A DNA stretch of 64,000 bases, from NCBI RefSeq assembly GCF_000621745.1, contig NZ_KK211337.1:309100-373099 (forward strand), given 5' to 3'. Made by a program: the position numbers and the translations under genes. Source of the stretch: Clostridium beijerinckii HUN142 (GTDB lineage Bacteria > Bacillota > Clostridia > Clostridiales > Clostridiaceae). Positions 1 to 8,220 of the stretch are shown here, one piece after another. Each line of letters starts with the position of its first letter. Within the stretch, counting starts at the first letter, position 1. Under the pieces are notes generated by a model, which searched no databases, was not told the origin of the DNA, and saw only the letters and a program-made list of their open reading frames with translations.

Positions 1-357
1 TTTTATTCCGCCTAAACCAAATTTCTTTCTTTTGGTGAAGGGCAATAGTTCTTTTGGGAAGCAGCTAGACGCAGTATTACCTAAGACTAATATTTCGCAA
101 TCCTCTTTGGTTAAAAGCATAACTGAATCAATACAAGCTTTAGTAAATGCTACTTTTTGCTCGCTAGGACGTTTGGTATTGTCAATTGTGAATCCATAAA
201 AGGTTACTTCCTGAATATTTTCCTTTTGGCATAATTTAAAGACCTCAAGTCCTGGATTTATTCCGTGATCATAGCCTTTATCTTTGCTTAATGAGTTAGA
301 TAAAGCCCAACGTCGATTTCCATCAGGAATGATGCCTATGTGTTTCGGGATTCGCAT
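1..357 (-). CDS. cis-prenyltransferase (undecaprenyl diphosphate synthase family), C-terminus cut by the window edge
   Basis: The first 119 codons of a protein that runs off the left edge. It opens MRIPKHIGIIPDGNRRWA, matching the substrate-binding P-loop region of UppS-type prenyltransferases (HxxxIMDGNxRWA). Further on, TFYGFTIDNTKRP corresponds to the family's TLYAFSxENWxRP block. The family condenses isopentenyl diphosphate onto an allylic diphosphate to make the C55 cell-wall lipid carrier. The spacing between the two blocks looks close to normal, but several usually conserved residues differ, so this may be a divergent second copy rather than the housekeeping enzyme. The start is ATG at 357, preceded on the minus strand by AGAGGTG at a good distance. 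Confidence 0.8.
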   Translation of the reverse strand, partial: MRIPKHIGIIPDGNRRWALSNSLSKDKGYDHGINPGLEVFKLCQKENIQEVTFYGFTIDNTKRPSEQKVAFTKACIDSVMLLTKEDCEILVLGNTASSCFPKELLPFTKRKKFGLGGIK

Positions 358-430
358 AATTTTGTTCACCTCTCAAATTTGATATTGCTTTTAAGAGTAT
401 AACCCAATTAATCCAAAAAAATACACACCT

Positions 431-522
431 ATGAAAAAAGCGCGAAGCGCAACCAAGAACTTAAATGAAAAAAGCGCGCACATGTGAAAAGAGTGCGAAG
501 CACAATTCGGAACTTTAAGTGT
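431..522. repeat. Two direct copies of a small hairpin module
   Basis: Two units of about 35 bases each read TGAAAA(A/G)AG, then a small hairpin, then CAA..(C)GGAACTT or a close variant. The hairpin is GCGC-GAA-GCGC in the first unit (440-450) and GTGC-GAA-GCAC in the second (493-503), so the stem changes in a compensating way. A third copy with the GTGC-GAA-GCAC version lies at 45321-45331 inside another repeat. This indicates a mobile or duplicated palindromic element whose fold matters. Confidence 0.6.
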
Positions 523-536
523 AGCAACGAACTTTA

Positions 537-644
537 AAAAATAAAAACCCTAAGCATAAGTTTAGGGGATCATATGCTTAGGGCAAGTCATTAATGTATA
601 AACGACTTTTATTAATTAATAAGGGGTAAATAATAATTAACTAC
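537..644 (-). ncRNA. Candidate small RNA or attenuated leader (promoter plus terminator)
   Basis: Read on the minus strand, TTGACA (678-673), a 16-base gap and TAATAT (656-651) form a plausible promoter. About 60 bases beyond the predicted start comes an 11-base-pair perfect hairpin (583-573 with 558-548) followed by TTTTTATTTTTT, a strong intrinsic terminator. No protein gene lies between. It could be a stand-alone RNA of about 105 bases, or a leader that controls readthrough into the prenyltransferase gene starting at 357. Confidence 0.4.
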
Positions 645-706
645 TTTATGATATTAGTATAATCCTGAAATGTGTCAAAAATATGTCAGAAATAAAAAAT
701 ATATAT

Positions 707-793
707 GTTGCAATAACAAACGTACATTTAAATTCTAGTAATCTAAGTCTAAGTGTTCAATTAGGACAAATTAATGTAGAAACTAAATTGCAG
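707..793. repeat. Dispersed intergenic repeat, family 2, copy a
   Basis: A degenerate copy of an approximately 85-base element also seen at 26211-26305, 30940-31019 and 33020-33098. Shared blocks are a GTTGCAATAA-like start, (T)ACATTTAAA, and near the end TGTAGAAAC followed by ATTGCA. The other copies contain stops, so the short open frame across this one (683-889) is not taken as a gene. Confidence 0.5.
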
Positions 794-1147
794 AGTATGT
801 ATTTAATTAATACAATAATATTTATAAAGAGTTGTATTCTTAGGAACTATGAACTATACACGTTAGATAATCTGATTATAAATATTTGATAATTAATTGC
901 AAATTAAATGTTTTTTGAGCGAAAATAGTATATACTAAAATATTAGTAGAACAAGATACTTATCTAAGTTTAGAAATTTTTTAGATTAATGTTATGTTAA
1001 TGAACTCTAAGGAATATATCCTGGTTAGAATTTTATTAGATAAAGAGTAAGAAAAATATTTTTCATTACTATATTATTCAGAGTTAATCTATAATTCTGA
1101 TAAGAATTACTTGGAAAAAACAATCCCTATCTGATAAACTTAAGTGA

Positions 1148-1301
1148 GAGTTCAAATGTATCATTTGGCAACTCGAACTTACTCAGCGAACGAATGTGAG
1201 TCGAGTTTCAGCTAATGAGTCCAAAAGTGAAGATCCAAATTTTACATTTGGTTACTGAACTTTCTCTTTGTGAGAATGTAACATTTGGAAACAAAGAGAA
1301 A
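1148..1301 (+). promoter_or_regulatory. Structured leader upstream of hemA
   Basis: Four hairpins occur in about 150 bases: GAGTT-CAAATG-tat-CATTTG-gc-AACTC at 1148-1174; ACTCA with TGAGT at 1181-1201; CCAAAT-tttac-ATTTGG near 1235-1251; and an 11-base-pair perfect stem TTTCTCTTTGT/ACAAAGAGAAA at 1261-1301. The phrase CATTTGG followed by a variant of AAC recurs three times. The last stem ends about 20 bases before the hemA ribosome-binding site and has no T-tract, so it would act on translation or RNA stability rather than as a simple terminator. I recognise no known riboswitch class. Confidence 0.5.
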
Positions 1302-1334
1302 AGGTAAATTAAAAAGTATGTGAGGTGGCAATAC

Positions 1335-2540
1335 GTGATAGGCTTAATAGGCATAAGAAAAAATACTCCATTAGAAATTAGAGAAAAATTTATAGTTAAG
1401 TCTAAAAGATATGACGAATATTTTCGAGAATTACTTAAGGAATTAAATGAGGTAGTTATTTTAGCTACATGTAATAGAACAGAAATTTATTTTAATGCTT
1501 CTTTAAATGAAGAAGAATTATTAAAAAAGATTTTTGATATTTTTAAATGGGATTACGAATATAAAAAATATGTTTTCATAACTAATAGTAAGGATGCTTA
1601 TAGGCATTTGTTTGAAGTTTGCTCCGGATTTCATTCGAAAATATTAGGAGAGGATCAAATTCTAGGGCAAGTTAAGGATGCTTATGAAGAGGCTTTAGAA
1701 TTTAAAGCTGTTTCATTAGAATTGCATAGATTATTTCAGGAAGCTATTACTTGTGGAAAGCGATTCAGAAAAGAAGCTAAGTTATTTGAAATTCCAGTAT
1801 CATCTTCTTCTATAGTAGTTAATGAGGCTATTAATCATAAATGCACTAAATTTATGGTTTTAGGTTATGGAGAAGTTGGACAGCTTGTAATGAAATATTT
1901 GCTTTCGCATAAAATCGAAACTGTCTACTTGGTCGTTAGAAATCCTAGAATAAAAGATGAAATGCAGGATGAACGAGTAAAAGTAATTACTTTTGAAGAA
2001 AAGAATAAATATATTAATAGTATAGAATGTATAATAAGCTGTACTTCAGCACCACATCCAGTTGTAAAAGCAGAAGATATTAGTGAAAGCGGAAATAGGT
2101 TAGTAATCTATGATTTATCAGTTCCAAGAGATGTGGAAAAAGAAGTAGCGTTATTATCTAGGACTGAGGTTTATAATATTGATACAATAAGTCGTATAGA
2201 TGATGAAAATAAAAAATTAAGAAAAGACAAGATGGAAGAAAATAGACATATAATGAATAAATATCTAAAGGAATATGATGAATGGTTAAAATTAAGAAGT
2301 ATTTCTCATGTAATCAAAAACTTAAAAACTGTTGGAAATGATGTTTACGAGAAAAGAGTTCAAACTTTTTCACATAAAAGCAAAGATAAAAATGATATTG
2401 CTTTAGCACATAAATTAATTAAAAGTACATCTGATTTTTACATAAATAGAGCAATTGAAGTTATTAAAGAAGAGACTCTAAAAGGATGTGGTGAAGAATG
2501 GATAGGAATAATAGAGAAAATATTTATGACGAAGGAATAG
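1335..2540 (+). CDS. hemA: Glutamyl-tRNA reductase
   Basis: Reduces glutamyl-tRNA(Glu) to glutamate-1-semialdehyde with NADPH, the first committed step of C5-pathway tetrapyrrole synthesis. The catalytic cysteine sits in ATCNRTEIYF (Cys about 46), GEDQILGQ follows near 105-112, and the NADPH-binding loop is VLGYGEVGQL near 175. At 401 residues it is of normal length. I place the start at GTG 1335, because GAGGTGG (1322-1328) lies six bases upstream; the GTG at 1320 has no such site. It is the first gene of the tetrapyrrole operon and overlaps the next gene by 43 bases, suggesting coupled translation. Confidence 0.95.
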   Translation: MIGLIGIRKNTPLEIREKFIVKSKRYDEYFRELLKELNEVVILATCNRTEIYFNASLNEEELLKKIFDIFKWDYEYKKYVFITNSKDAYRHLFEVCSGFHSKILGEDQILGQVKDAYEEALEFKAVSLELHRLFQEAITCGKRFRKEAKLFEIPVSSSSIVVNEAINHKCTKFMVLGYGEVGQLVMKYLLSHKIETVYLVVRNPRIKDEMQDERVKVITFEEKNKYINSIECIISCTSAPHPVVKAEDISESGNRLVIYDLSVPRDVEKEVALLSRTEVYNIDTISRIDDENKKLRKDKMEENRHIMNKYLKEYDEWLKLRSISHVIKNLKTVGNDVYEKRVQTFSHKSKDKNDIALAHKLIKSTSDFYINRAIEVIKEETLKGCGEEWIGIIEKIFMTKE

Positions 2541-3178
2541 AGTATTCCTATATCTCATTAATTTCTAAAAAACTAAGAGTTGGAATAGTTGGTGGAGGTA
2601 AAGCAGGTACAATAAAAGCACGGCATTTTGTAAAAAACAAATGCTATGTTGAGGTAATATCTAAAACTTTTGATAAGGAATTAACTGAACTCTCTAAAGC
2701 CTTTTCAGAAAGACTTAAGCTTATAGCTGGAGATTTTTGCTATGAATTTTTAAAAGATAAGCATCTTATAATTATTGCATTAGATGATGAAAATTTAAAA
2801 AACATAACAAAGAAATACTGTGAAGAGAACTATAAGATATATATAGATTCATCTGATTTTATAAGTGGAATGGGAGTTATTCCGATTCAAAGAAGTGCAG
2901 AAAATGCAGTATTTGCATTAAATACCAAGTATGGAAATCCAAAAGGGGCAGTTTTACTTTCTAATAAAGTAGAAGAGACCATAAAAGAATATGATGAATT
3001 TATTAAATACATAGGATTAATACGAAATAAAGCAAAATCATTTCCAGAGTTTAAAGTGCAAATAACTTCGTTTATTGGGAATGATGAGTTTAAGAAATCT
3101 TTTGATAAGGGTGAAGCTGAAAAAGCATTGAGGAGCAGATTTTCAAAGGAAATTGTAGATTATTTAATTAATTTTTAA
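2498..3178 (+). CDS. Precorrin-2 dehydrogenase / sirohydrochlorin ferrochelatase-like protein
   Basis: 226 residues with an NAD-binding loop GIVGGGKAG at about 29-37 and the overall shape of the N-terminal half of CysG or Met8. That family oxidises precorrin-2 to sirohydrochlorin and may insert iron or cobalt. Its position between hemA and hemC, next to a cobA-hemD fusion that makes precorrin-2, fits a siroheme or cobalamin branch. The ATG at 2498 lies inside hemA and its ribosome site (GGATGTGGTGA) is modest, so translation probably depends on hemA. Sequence alone does not show whether the chelatase activity is kept. Confidence 0.8.
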   Translation: MDRNNRENIYDEGIEYSYISLISKKLRVGIVGGGKAGTIKARHFVKNKCYVEVISKTFDKELTELSKAFSERLKLIAGDFCYEFLKDKHLIIIALDDENLKNITKKYCEENYKIYIDSSDFISGMGVIPIQRSAENAVFALNTKYGNPKGAVLLSNKVEETIKEYDEFIKYIGLIRNKAKSFPEFKVQITSFIGNDEFKKSFDKGEAEKALRSRFSKEIVDYLINF

Positions 3179-3221
3179 ATGAGTTTGTAGGTAAATGAAT
3201 TTTGGAGGTAGGATTAAATTA

Positions 3222-4097
3222 ATGAATAAATTGACTATAGCAACAAGAAAAAGTAAGTTGGCTCAAACGCAAACAGAAATAATAATGAGAAGTTTAAAGG
3301 ATAAATTTAATATAGATAGTGAAAAAATGCTTATTGTTACGGAAGGGGATAGAAAATTAGATGTTTCTTTGGCAAAGATAGGCGGAAAGGGATTATTCGT
3401 AAAAGATATAGAGATTGCACTTTTAGAAAAAAGAGCTGATGGCGCAGTTCATAGTATGAAGGATGTACCTTATGAATTGAGTCATGAATTTGAAATAGCA
3501 GCTATAACAGAAAGAGAAGATATAAGGGATGTATTAATTTCTAAAGATAATATACCATTTAAAGAACTTAGGAAAGGTGCAACCATCGGAACTAGCAGTA
3601 TAAGAAGAGCTTGCCAGTTAAAGTTTCTGCGAAATGATTTGGAGATAGTTTCAATCAGAGGAAATGTTCAAACTAGATTAGAGAAAATGAAAAGTCAGAA
3701 TTTAGATGGTATTATACTAGCTTCAGCAGGATTAAAGAGATTAAATGAAGAAGGTATAATTACTGAGTATTTTGACCCTAAAGTATTTATACCAGCAGTT
3801 GCGCAAGGAGCACTGGGAATTGAATGCTTGAAAACTAGTGATGCTAAAAAATATTTTGAAAAACTAGAAGATTCAAACGCAAAATTAACTGTTGAAGCTG
3901 AACGAAGCTTTATGAGAATGCTAAACGGTGATTGTCATAGCCTTATTGGAGCTTATTCAGAAATTCAGGGTAATGATCTATATATGATTGGTATATATGA
4001 CATAGGCGGAAGAATAGTTAAAAAAGATATTTTAGGAAATAAGAACAATCATATTGAAGTTGGAAGAAAATTGGCGAGTAAGATATTAGAGATATAG
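3222..4097 (+). CDS. hemC: Porphobilinogen deaminase (hydroxymethylbilane synthase)
   Basis: Polymerises four porphobilinogens to hydroxymethylbilane. The protein begins MNKLTIATRKSKLAQ, typical of the family, and has KGLFVKDIE, HSMKDVP and GTSSIRR blocks. The dipyrromethane cofactor should attach to Cys 238 in NGDCHSLIGAY; the usual motif is GGC, so the Gly-Asp here is a small deviation. The ATG at 3222 is preferred over an in-frame start at 3195, because GGAGGTAGG lies just upstream of it and the protein then starts with the conserved beta strand. 291 residues. Confidence 0.95.
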   Translation: MNKLTIATRKSKLAQTQTEIIMRSLKDKFNIDSEKMLIVTEGDRKLDVSLAKIGGKGLFVKDIEIALLEKRADGAVHSMKDVPYELSHEFEIAAITEREDIRDVLISKDNIPFKELRKGATIGTSSIRRACQLKFLRNDLEIVSIRGNVQTRLEKMKSQNLDGIILASAGLKRLNEEGIITEYFDPKVFIPAVAQGALGIECLKTSDAKKYFEKLEDSNAKLTVEAERSFMRMLNGDCHSLIGAYSEIQGNDLYMIGIYDIGGRIVKKDILGNKNNHIEVGRKLASKILEI

Positions 4098-4109
4098 GAG
4101 AGTCAGAGT

Positions 4110-5573
4110 ATGAGTAAAGTATATATAATAGGCACAGGCCCAGGAGATGAAGAGTTATTAACATTAAAGGCTGTAAAAGTATTAAAAAGATGTACAGCTG
4201 TTCTTTATGATAGATTAGTTTCAAATAATGTTTTAAATTATTTAGAGCCAAATTGTGAAATTTATTATTGTGGAAAGGAACCAGGAGCTCATTCTAAAAC
4301 TCAAGAAGAAATTAATGAACTTTTAGTTAAGCTTGCAAAAGACGGGCATACAGTTGGAAGAATTAAAGGTGGAGACCCGTATGTTTTTGGAAGAGGCGGA
4401 GAAGAAGTATTGGCTTTAGTCAATGAAAATATAGACTTTGAGGTGATACCAGGGATAACATCTCCTATTGCAGTATTAAATTATGCGGGAATACCAATAA
4501 CTCACAGGAAGATAGCACAAAGTTTTCATGTTATAACAGGAAAATCTGCGCAAGATTTAAATGTGAATTTTAAGGCATTAGCTAAAGAAGAAGGTACATT
4601 AGTATTTATGATGGGATTAAGTAATTTAGATAATATAGTTGATGAGCTTATTAATAATGGGAAAGAATCAACTTTTCCATGTGCAGTAGTGATGAGAGGT
4701 ACTTCAGCTAAGCAAAAAAAGGTAGTAGGAACGCTTGAGAATATTGCACAAAAAGTAAAAGAAGCTAAATTACAATCTCCATGTATAATTGTTGTTGGTG
4801 AAGTTGTAAACTTAAACAAGGATTTGAACTGGTATGAAAATAAACCTTTGTTTGGAAAGAATATATGTATTACAAGATCAAGGAGACAATCTGAGAAATT
4901 AAAAAATAAATTGGTTGACTTAGGAGCGGAAGTTACAAGTTTTAATTCTATTAAGATAAAAAGCAGTGCAGAGAACTTAAATGATTATATAGATAAGATA
5001 GAAAATTATGATCATATAGTATTTACTTCAGTTAATAGTGTAGAAATATTTTTTGATTACTTTATTGAAAAAGATTATGATATAAGAAGAATTAAGGCTA
5101 AAATATCTGCAATAGGAGCTGCTACCGCAAATTCTTTAAAACAAAGAGGAATTATCTGTTTTGCAAAGGCCAGAGAATTTGTTGGTGAAGGTTTAGTTAG
5201 CATATTAAAACCTCATTTGAAAGATAACCAAACTCTACTTTTGCCGTGTTCTGCAAAAAGTAGGAAATATATTTATGAAGAACTAACAAATTGTGGTGCA
5301 ATTGTAGATAAAGTATATATATATGATACGGTTTGTGGATCAGTAGTTAATAAGAGATCTTTTGATGAAGTTGACATAGTATTCTTCACAAGTCCGTCAA
5401 CAGTTGAAAACATGATTGATATGTTAGGTATTGAGGAAATTAAGAAAAAGCAGGTTATAGCTATAGGACCAAAGACTAATGAACCTTTAGAAAAGTATGG
5501 AATAAAAGCATACGTATGTAAAGAACACTCAGAGGAAGGGTTTCTGAAAGAGATAGAAAATTTACTGCAATAG
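4110..5573 (+). CDS. cobA/hemD: Fused uroporphyrinogen-III C-methyltransferase and uroporphyrinogen-III synthase
   Basis: A 487-residue two-enzyme protein. Residues 1 to about 245 are the SAM-dependent methyltransferase: VYIIGTGPGDEELLTLKA at the start, GRIKGGDPYVFGRGGEE near 85, and a PGITS block. It adds two methyl groups to uroporphyrinogen III to make precorrin-2. Residues from about 248 on, starting FGKNICITRSRRQSEKL, are the HemD cyclase that closes hydroxymethylbilane. CobA-HemD fusions are common in clostridia. The gene follows hemC by 12 bases with GGAGAG as ribosome site, and places the branch point to siroheme and cobamides in one polypeptide. Confidence 0.93.
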   Translation: MSKVYIIGTGPGDEELLTLKAVKVLKRCTAVLYDRLVSNNVLNYLEPNCEIYYCGKEPGAHSKTQEEINELLVKLAKDGHTVGRIKGGDPYVFGRGGEEVLALVNENIDFEVIPGITSPIAVLNYAGIPITHRKIAQSFHVITGKSAQDLNVNFKALAKEEGTLVFMMGLSNLDNIVDELINNGKESTFPCAVVMRGTSAKQKKVVGTLENIAQKVKEAKLQSPCIIVVGEVVNLNKDLNWYENKPLFGKNICITRSRRQSEKLKNKLVDLGAEVTSFNSIKIKSSAENLNDYIDKIENYDHIVFTSVNSVEIFFDYFIEKDYDIRRIKAKISAIGAATANSLKQRGIICFAKAREFVGEGLVSILKPHLKDNQTLLLPCSAKSRKYIYEELTNCGAIVDKVYIYDTVCGSVVNKRSFDEVDIVFFTSPSTVENMIDMLGIEEIKKKQVIAIGPKTNEPLEKYGIKAYVCKEHSEEGFLKEIENLLQ

Positions 5574-5670
5574 AGGAAATAGATTTTTAAAATGATTAAT
5601 ATATAAATTTAGATAGTAAATAAAATGAGTGACATCTTTGAAGATGGCTAAAATAATGGAGGAGTTTGTT

Positions 5671-6636
5671 ATGATTAAAAGAGGTAGAAGACTTAGAGTT
5701 AATACTGCCATTAGAGATATGGTAAGAGAAACAAGTTTAGATTCAAAGGATTTTATTTATCCAATTTTTGTTGTTGAGGGAGACAATATAAAAAATGAAA
5801 TTTCATCATTGCCAGGCGTTTATCATTATTCAGTTGATAGACTGTATGAAGTAGTTGAAGAAGTTAGAGAAGCTAATATTTCTGGAGTATTACTTTTTGG
5901 AATTCCAAACCATAAAGATGAGTGCGGTTCTGAAAGTTATAATGATAATGGAATTGTTCAACAGGCAATAAGAGAAATAAAGAAGCTTGATAAAGAATTG
6001 CTTATTATTACTGATGTCTGTATGTGTGAATACACTTCGCATGGACACTGTGGAATAATCCATGATGAATATGTAGATAATGATGAAACATTAGAATATT
6101 TAAGTAAAATAGCAGTATCACATGCAAAGGCAGGTGCAGATATTATAGCTCCTTCAGACATGATGGATGGAAGAATTGGATCATTAAGAAGTGCATTAGA
6201 TGAGAATAACTTTAAGAATGTTAGCATAATGAGTTATTCTGCTAAATATTGCTCAGCTTTTTATGGACCATTCAGAGATGCGGCAAATTCAGCTCCACAA
6301 TTTGGAGATAGAAAGACATATCAAATGGATCCAGGAAATAGAATGGAAGCCATTCGTGAAACGCAAATGGATGTAGAAGAAGGAGCGGATTTTATCATGG
6401 TTAAGCCAGCACTTTCTTACCTAGACATAATAAGAGATTGTAAAGAAAACTTCAATCTTCCTCTTGTAGCTTATAATGTAAGTGGTGAGTATGCTATGAT
6501 TAAAGCAGCTGGAAAGCTTGGTGTTATTGATGAAGAAAGAGTGATGATGGAAACTTTAACATCGATTAAGAGAGCAGGAGCAGATATAATTATCACTTAT
6601 CATGCATTAGAGGCAGCAAAAGTTTTAAAAAGATAA
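5671..6636 (+). CDS. hemB: Delta-aminolevulinic acid dehydratase (porphobilinogen synthase)
   Basis: Condenses two 5-aminolevulinate molecules to porphobilinogen. The two Schiff-base lysines are Lys192 in MSYSAKYCSAFYGPFRDA and Lys245 in MVKPALSYLD. The metal site DVCMCEYTSHGHCG carries Cys117, Cys119 and Cys127, marking a zinc-dependent enzyme rather than the magnesium type. I start at ATG 5671, eight bases after GGAGG; the frame is open back to a GTG at 5629 but that has no good ribosome site. 321 residues, normal length. Confidence 0.95.
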   Translation: MIKRGRRLRVNTAIRDMVRETSLDSKDFIYPIFVVEGDNIKNEISSLPGVYHYSVDRLYEVVEEVREANISGVLLFGIPNHKDECGSESYNDNGIVQQAIREIKKLDKELLIITDVCMCEYTSHGHCGIIHDEYVDNDETLEYLSKIAVSHAKAGADIIAPSDMMDGRIGSLRSALDENNFKNVSIMSYSAKYCSAFYGPFRDAANSAPQFGDRKTYQMDPGNRMEAIRETQMDVEEGADFIMVKPALSYLDIIRDCKENFNLPLVAYNVSGEYAMIKAAGKLGVIDEERVMMETLTSIKRAGADIIITYHALEAAKVLKR

Positions 6637-6716
6637 AAGATAGTAATTTAAAAAATATATATTGCAAAAATAATCCTTCATCATAATTCTAATAATATCA
6701 CAAGAATTTTAACCGT

Positions 6717-6756
6717 AATTGTGAATTGTGAATTGTGAAATGTGCATTGTGGATTG
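6717..6756. repeat. Seven-base tandem repeat between hemB and hemL
   Basis: Five and a half copies of a 7-base unit: AATTGTG three times exactly, then AAATGTG, CATTGTG and a partial GATTG. It lies 126 bases before the hemL start in an otherwise A/T-rich gap with no gene. Copy number could vary by replication slippage. Confidence 0.85.
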
Positions 6757-6882
6757 CAACGTATATATTTAAATATATAAATTTTTTACAATTTAAATAT
6801 AATAATATGTAAATATGAAACAATAAAAATATAAACATATATAAATATTTATAGATTTTATGCGGGCTAAGGAGGAGTTAAT

Positions 6883-8178
6883 TTGAAAAACGTTGATATT
6901 TTTAAAGAATCAGAGGAATATATGCCTGGTGGAGTTAATAGTCCGGTTAGAGCTTTTAAGGGAGTTAATTTAAACCCGCCTGTTATAAAGAGCGGAAAAG
7001 GTGTAATAATCAAAGATGAAGAAGATAATGAATATATAGACTTCGTATTAGCGTGGGGACCATTAATTCTAGGACATTGTGATGATGACGTTGTAGGAGC
7101 AATTAAAGAAGTTAGTTCAATGGCATTGGCTTTTGGTGCACCAACAAAATTAGAATTAGATTTGGCAAAATTTATGTGCACTAATCTGGATAATGTTGAG
7201 ATGATTAGGATGGTCAATTCCGGAACAGAAGCTACTATGAGCGCAGTTAAACTTGCAAGGGGATATACAAAAAGAAAAAGAATTGTTAAATTTGCAGGCT
7301 GCTACCATGGACATTTTGATGGGTTTCTAATTGAAGCCGGATCAGGAGTAATGACAGGAGGAATACCAGGTTCCCTAGGGGTACCAAATGAAAGCATAGA
7401 AAATACGTTAATTGGTATATATAATGATAAGGAACAAATTACAGAATTATTTAAAAAATATGGTAGTGAAATTGCTGGGGTTATTATTGAGCCAGTGGCT
7501 GGAAATATGGGAGTAATAAAGGCAGAAAATGACTTTATGGAAACCTTAAGAGAACTTTGCAATCAGTATGGTTCACTATTGATATTTGATGAAGTAATGA
7601 GTGGATTTAGAGTGGCATTTAAAGGAGCACAATCACTATTTAACGTTAAGCCAGATTTAGTTACGTATGCTAAGATTATGGGTGGTGGACTTCCATGCGG
7701 TGCATATGGTGGAAGAAAAGAAATAATGAAGAATCTATCACCTTTAGGCGGAGTTTATCAAGCTGGAACCATGTCAGGCAATCCAATTGTTATGGCAGCA
7801 GGTATCGCAACTTTAAATAAGTTGAAAAATAATCAGAACTATTATGATCATATTGAAAATATAGGAGCTAGGCTTGAAGATGGTATAATAAGTATATCAA
7901 AAAAATATAATCTTCCAGTGGTAATGAATAGAGTTGGAGGAATGATGACTTTATTCTTTAATGATTTAAAAGAAGTTAGAACTTATGATGACGTTAAGAA
8001 ATGTGATGTAAATAGATTTAATAGATATTTTGAACATATGCTAAAATCAGGATTTAATTTACCTCCGTCACAATTTGAAGCATTATTTCTAAGTGTACAA
8101 CATAAGGAAAGTCATATAGATGCTTTCTTAAAAGCATTTGAAGAATTTGCATCAAATGAAAATAAAATGAGTTTATAA
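6883..8178 (+). CDS. hemL: Glutamate-1-semialdehyde 2,1-aminomutase
   Basis: Converts glutamate-1-semialdehyde to 5-aminolevulinate, the step between HemA and HemB. It is a class III PLP enzyme: SGTEATMSAVKLARGYT around 113, the aspartate motif IFDEVMSGFR near 234, and the PLP lysine (about 264) in TYAKIMGGGLPCGAYGG. At 431 residues it is full length. Translation starts at TTG 6883 after an excellent AAGGAGG. It sits 246 bases after hemB, so it may have its own promoter in addition to operon readthrough. Confidence 0.95.
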   Translation: MKNVDIFKESEEYMPGGVNSPVRAFKGVNLNPPVIKSGKGVIIKDEEDNEYIDFVLAWGPLILGHCDDDVVGAIKEVSSMALAFGAPTKLELDLAKFMCTNLDNVEMIRMVNSGTEATMSAVKLARGYTKRKRIVKFAGCYHGHFDGFLIEAGSGVMTGGIPGSLGVPNESIENTLIGIYNDKEQITELFKKYGSEIAGVIIEPVAGNMGVIKAENDFMETLRELCNQYGSLLIFDEVMSGFRVAFKGAQSLFNVKPDLVTYAKIMGGGLPCGAYGGRKEIMKNLSPLGGVYQAGTMSGNPIVMAAGIATLNKLKNNQNYYDHIENIGARLEDGIISISKKYNLPVVMNRVGGMMTLFFNDLKEVRTYDDVKKCDVNRFNRYFEHMLKSGFNLPPSQFEALFLSVQHKESHIDAFLKAFEEFASNENKMSL

Positions 8179-8220
8179 TAGAATATGTGTTAATAAACTT
8201 ATAAAAGGAATGACTTACAT

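Larger units (their letters stand above)
358..1334. other. Long intergenic region between the prenyltransferase and hemA
   Basis: Nearly 1 kb with no convincing protein gene. In order it holds two copies of a short hairpin module (431-522), a minus-strand promoter and terminator that could bound a small RNA (537-678), one copy of a dispersed repeat (707-793), an A/T-rich stretch where I see nothing specific (about 800-1140), and a strongly structured leader just before hemA (1148-1301). Each is listed separately. Confidence 0.7.

Noticed and set aside
683..889. 68-codon open frame upstream of hemA
   Set aside because: It lies across a dispersed intergenic repeat whose other copies carry stop codons, has no ribosome site, and encodes an A/T-driven composition.
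1148..1301. Cobalamin riboswitch before the tetrapyrrole operon
   Set aside because: The conserved B12-box sequence is missing, although the region is clearly structured.
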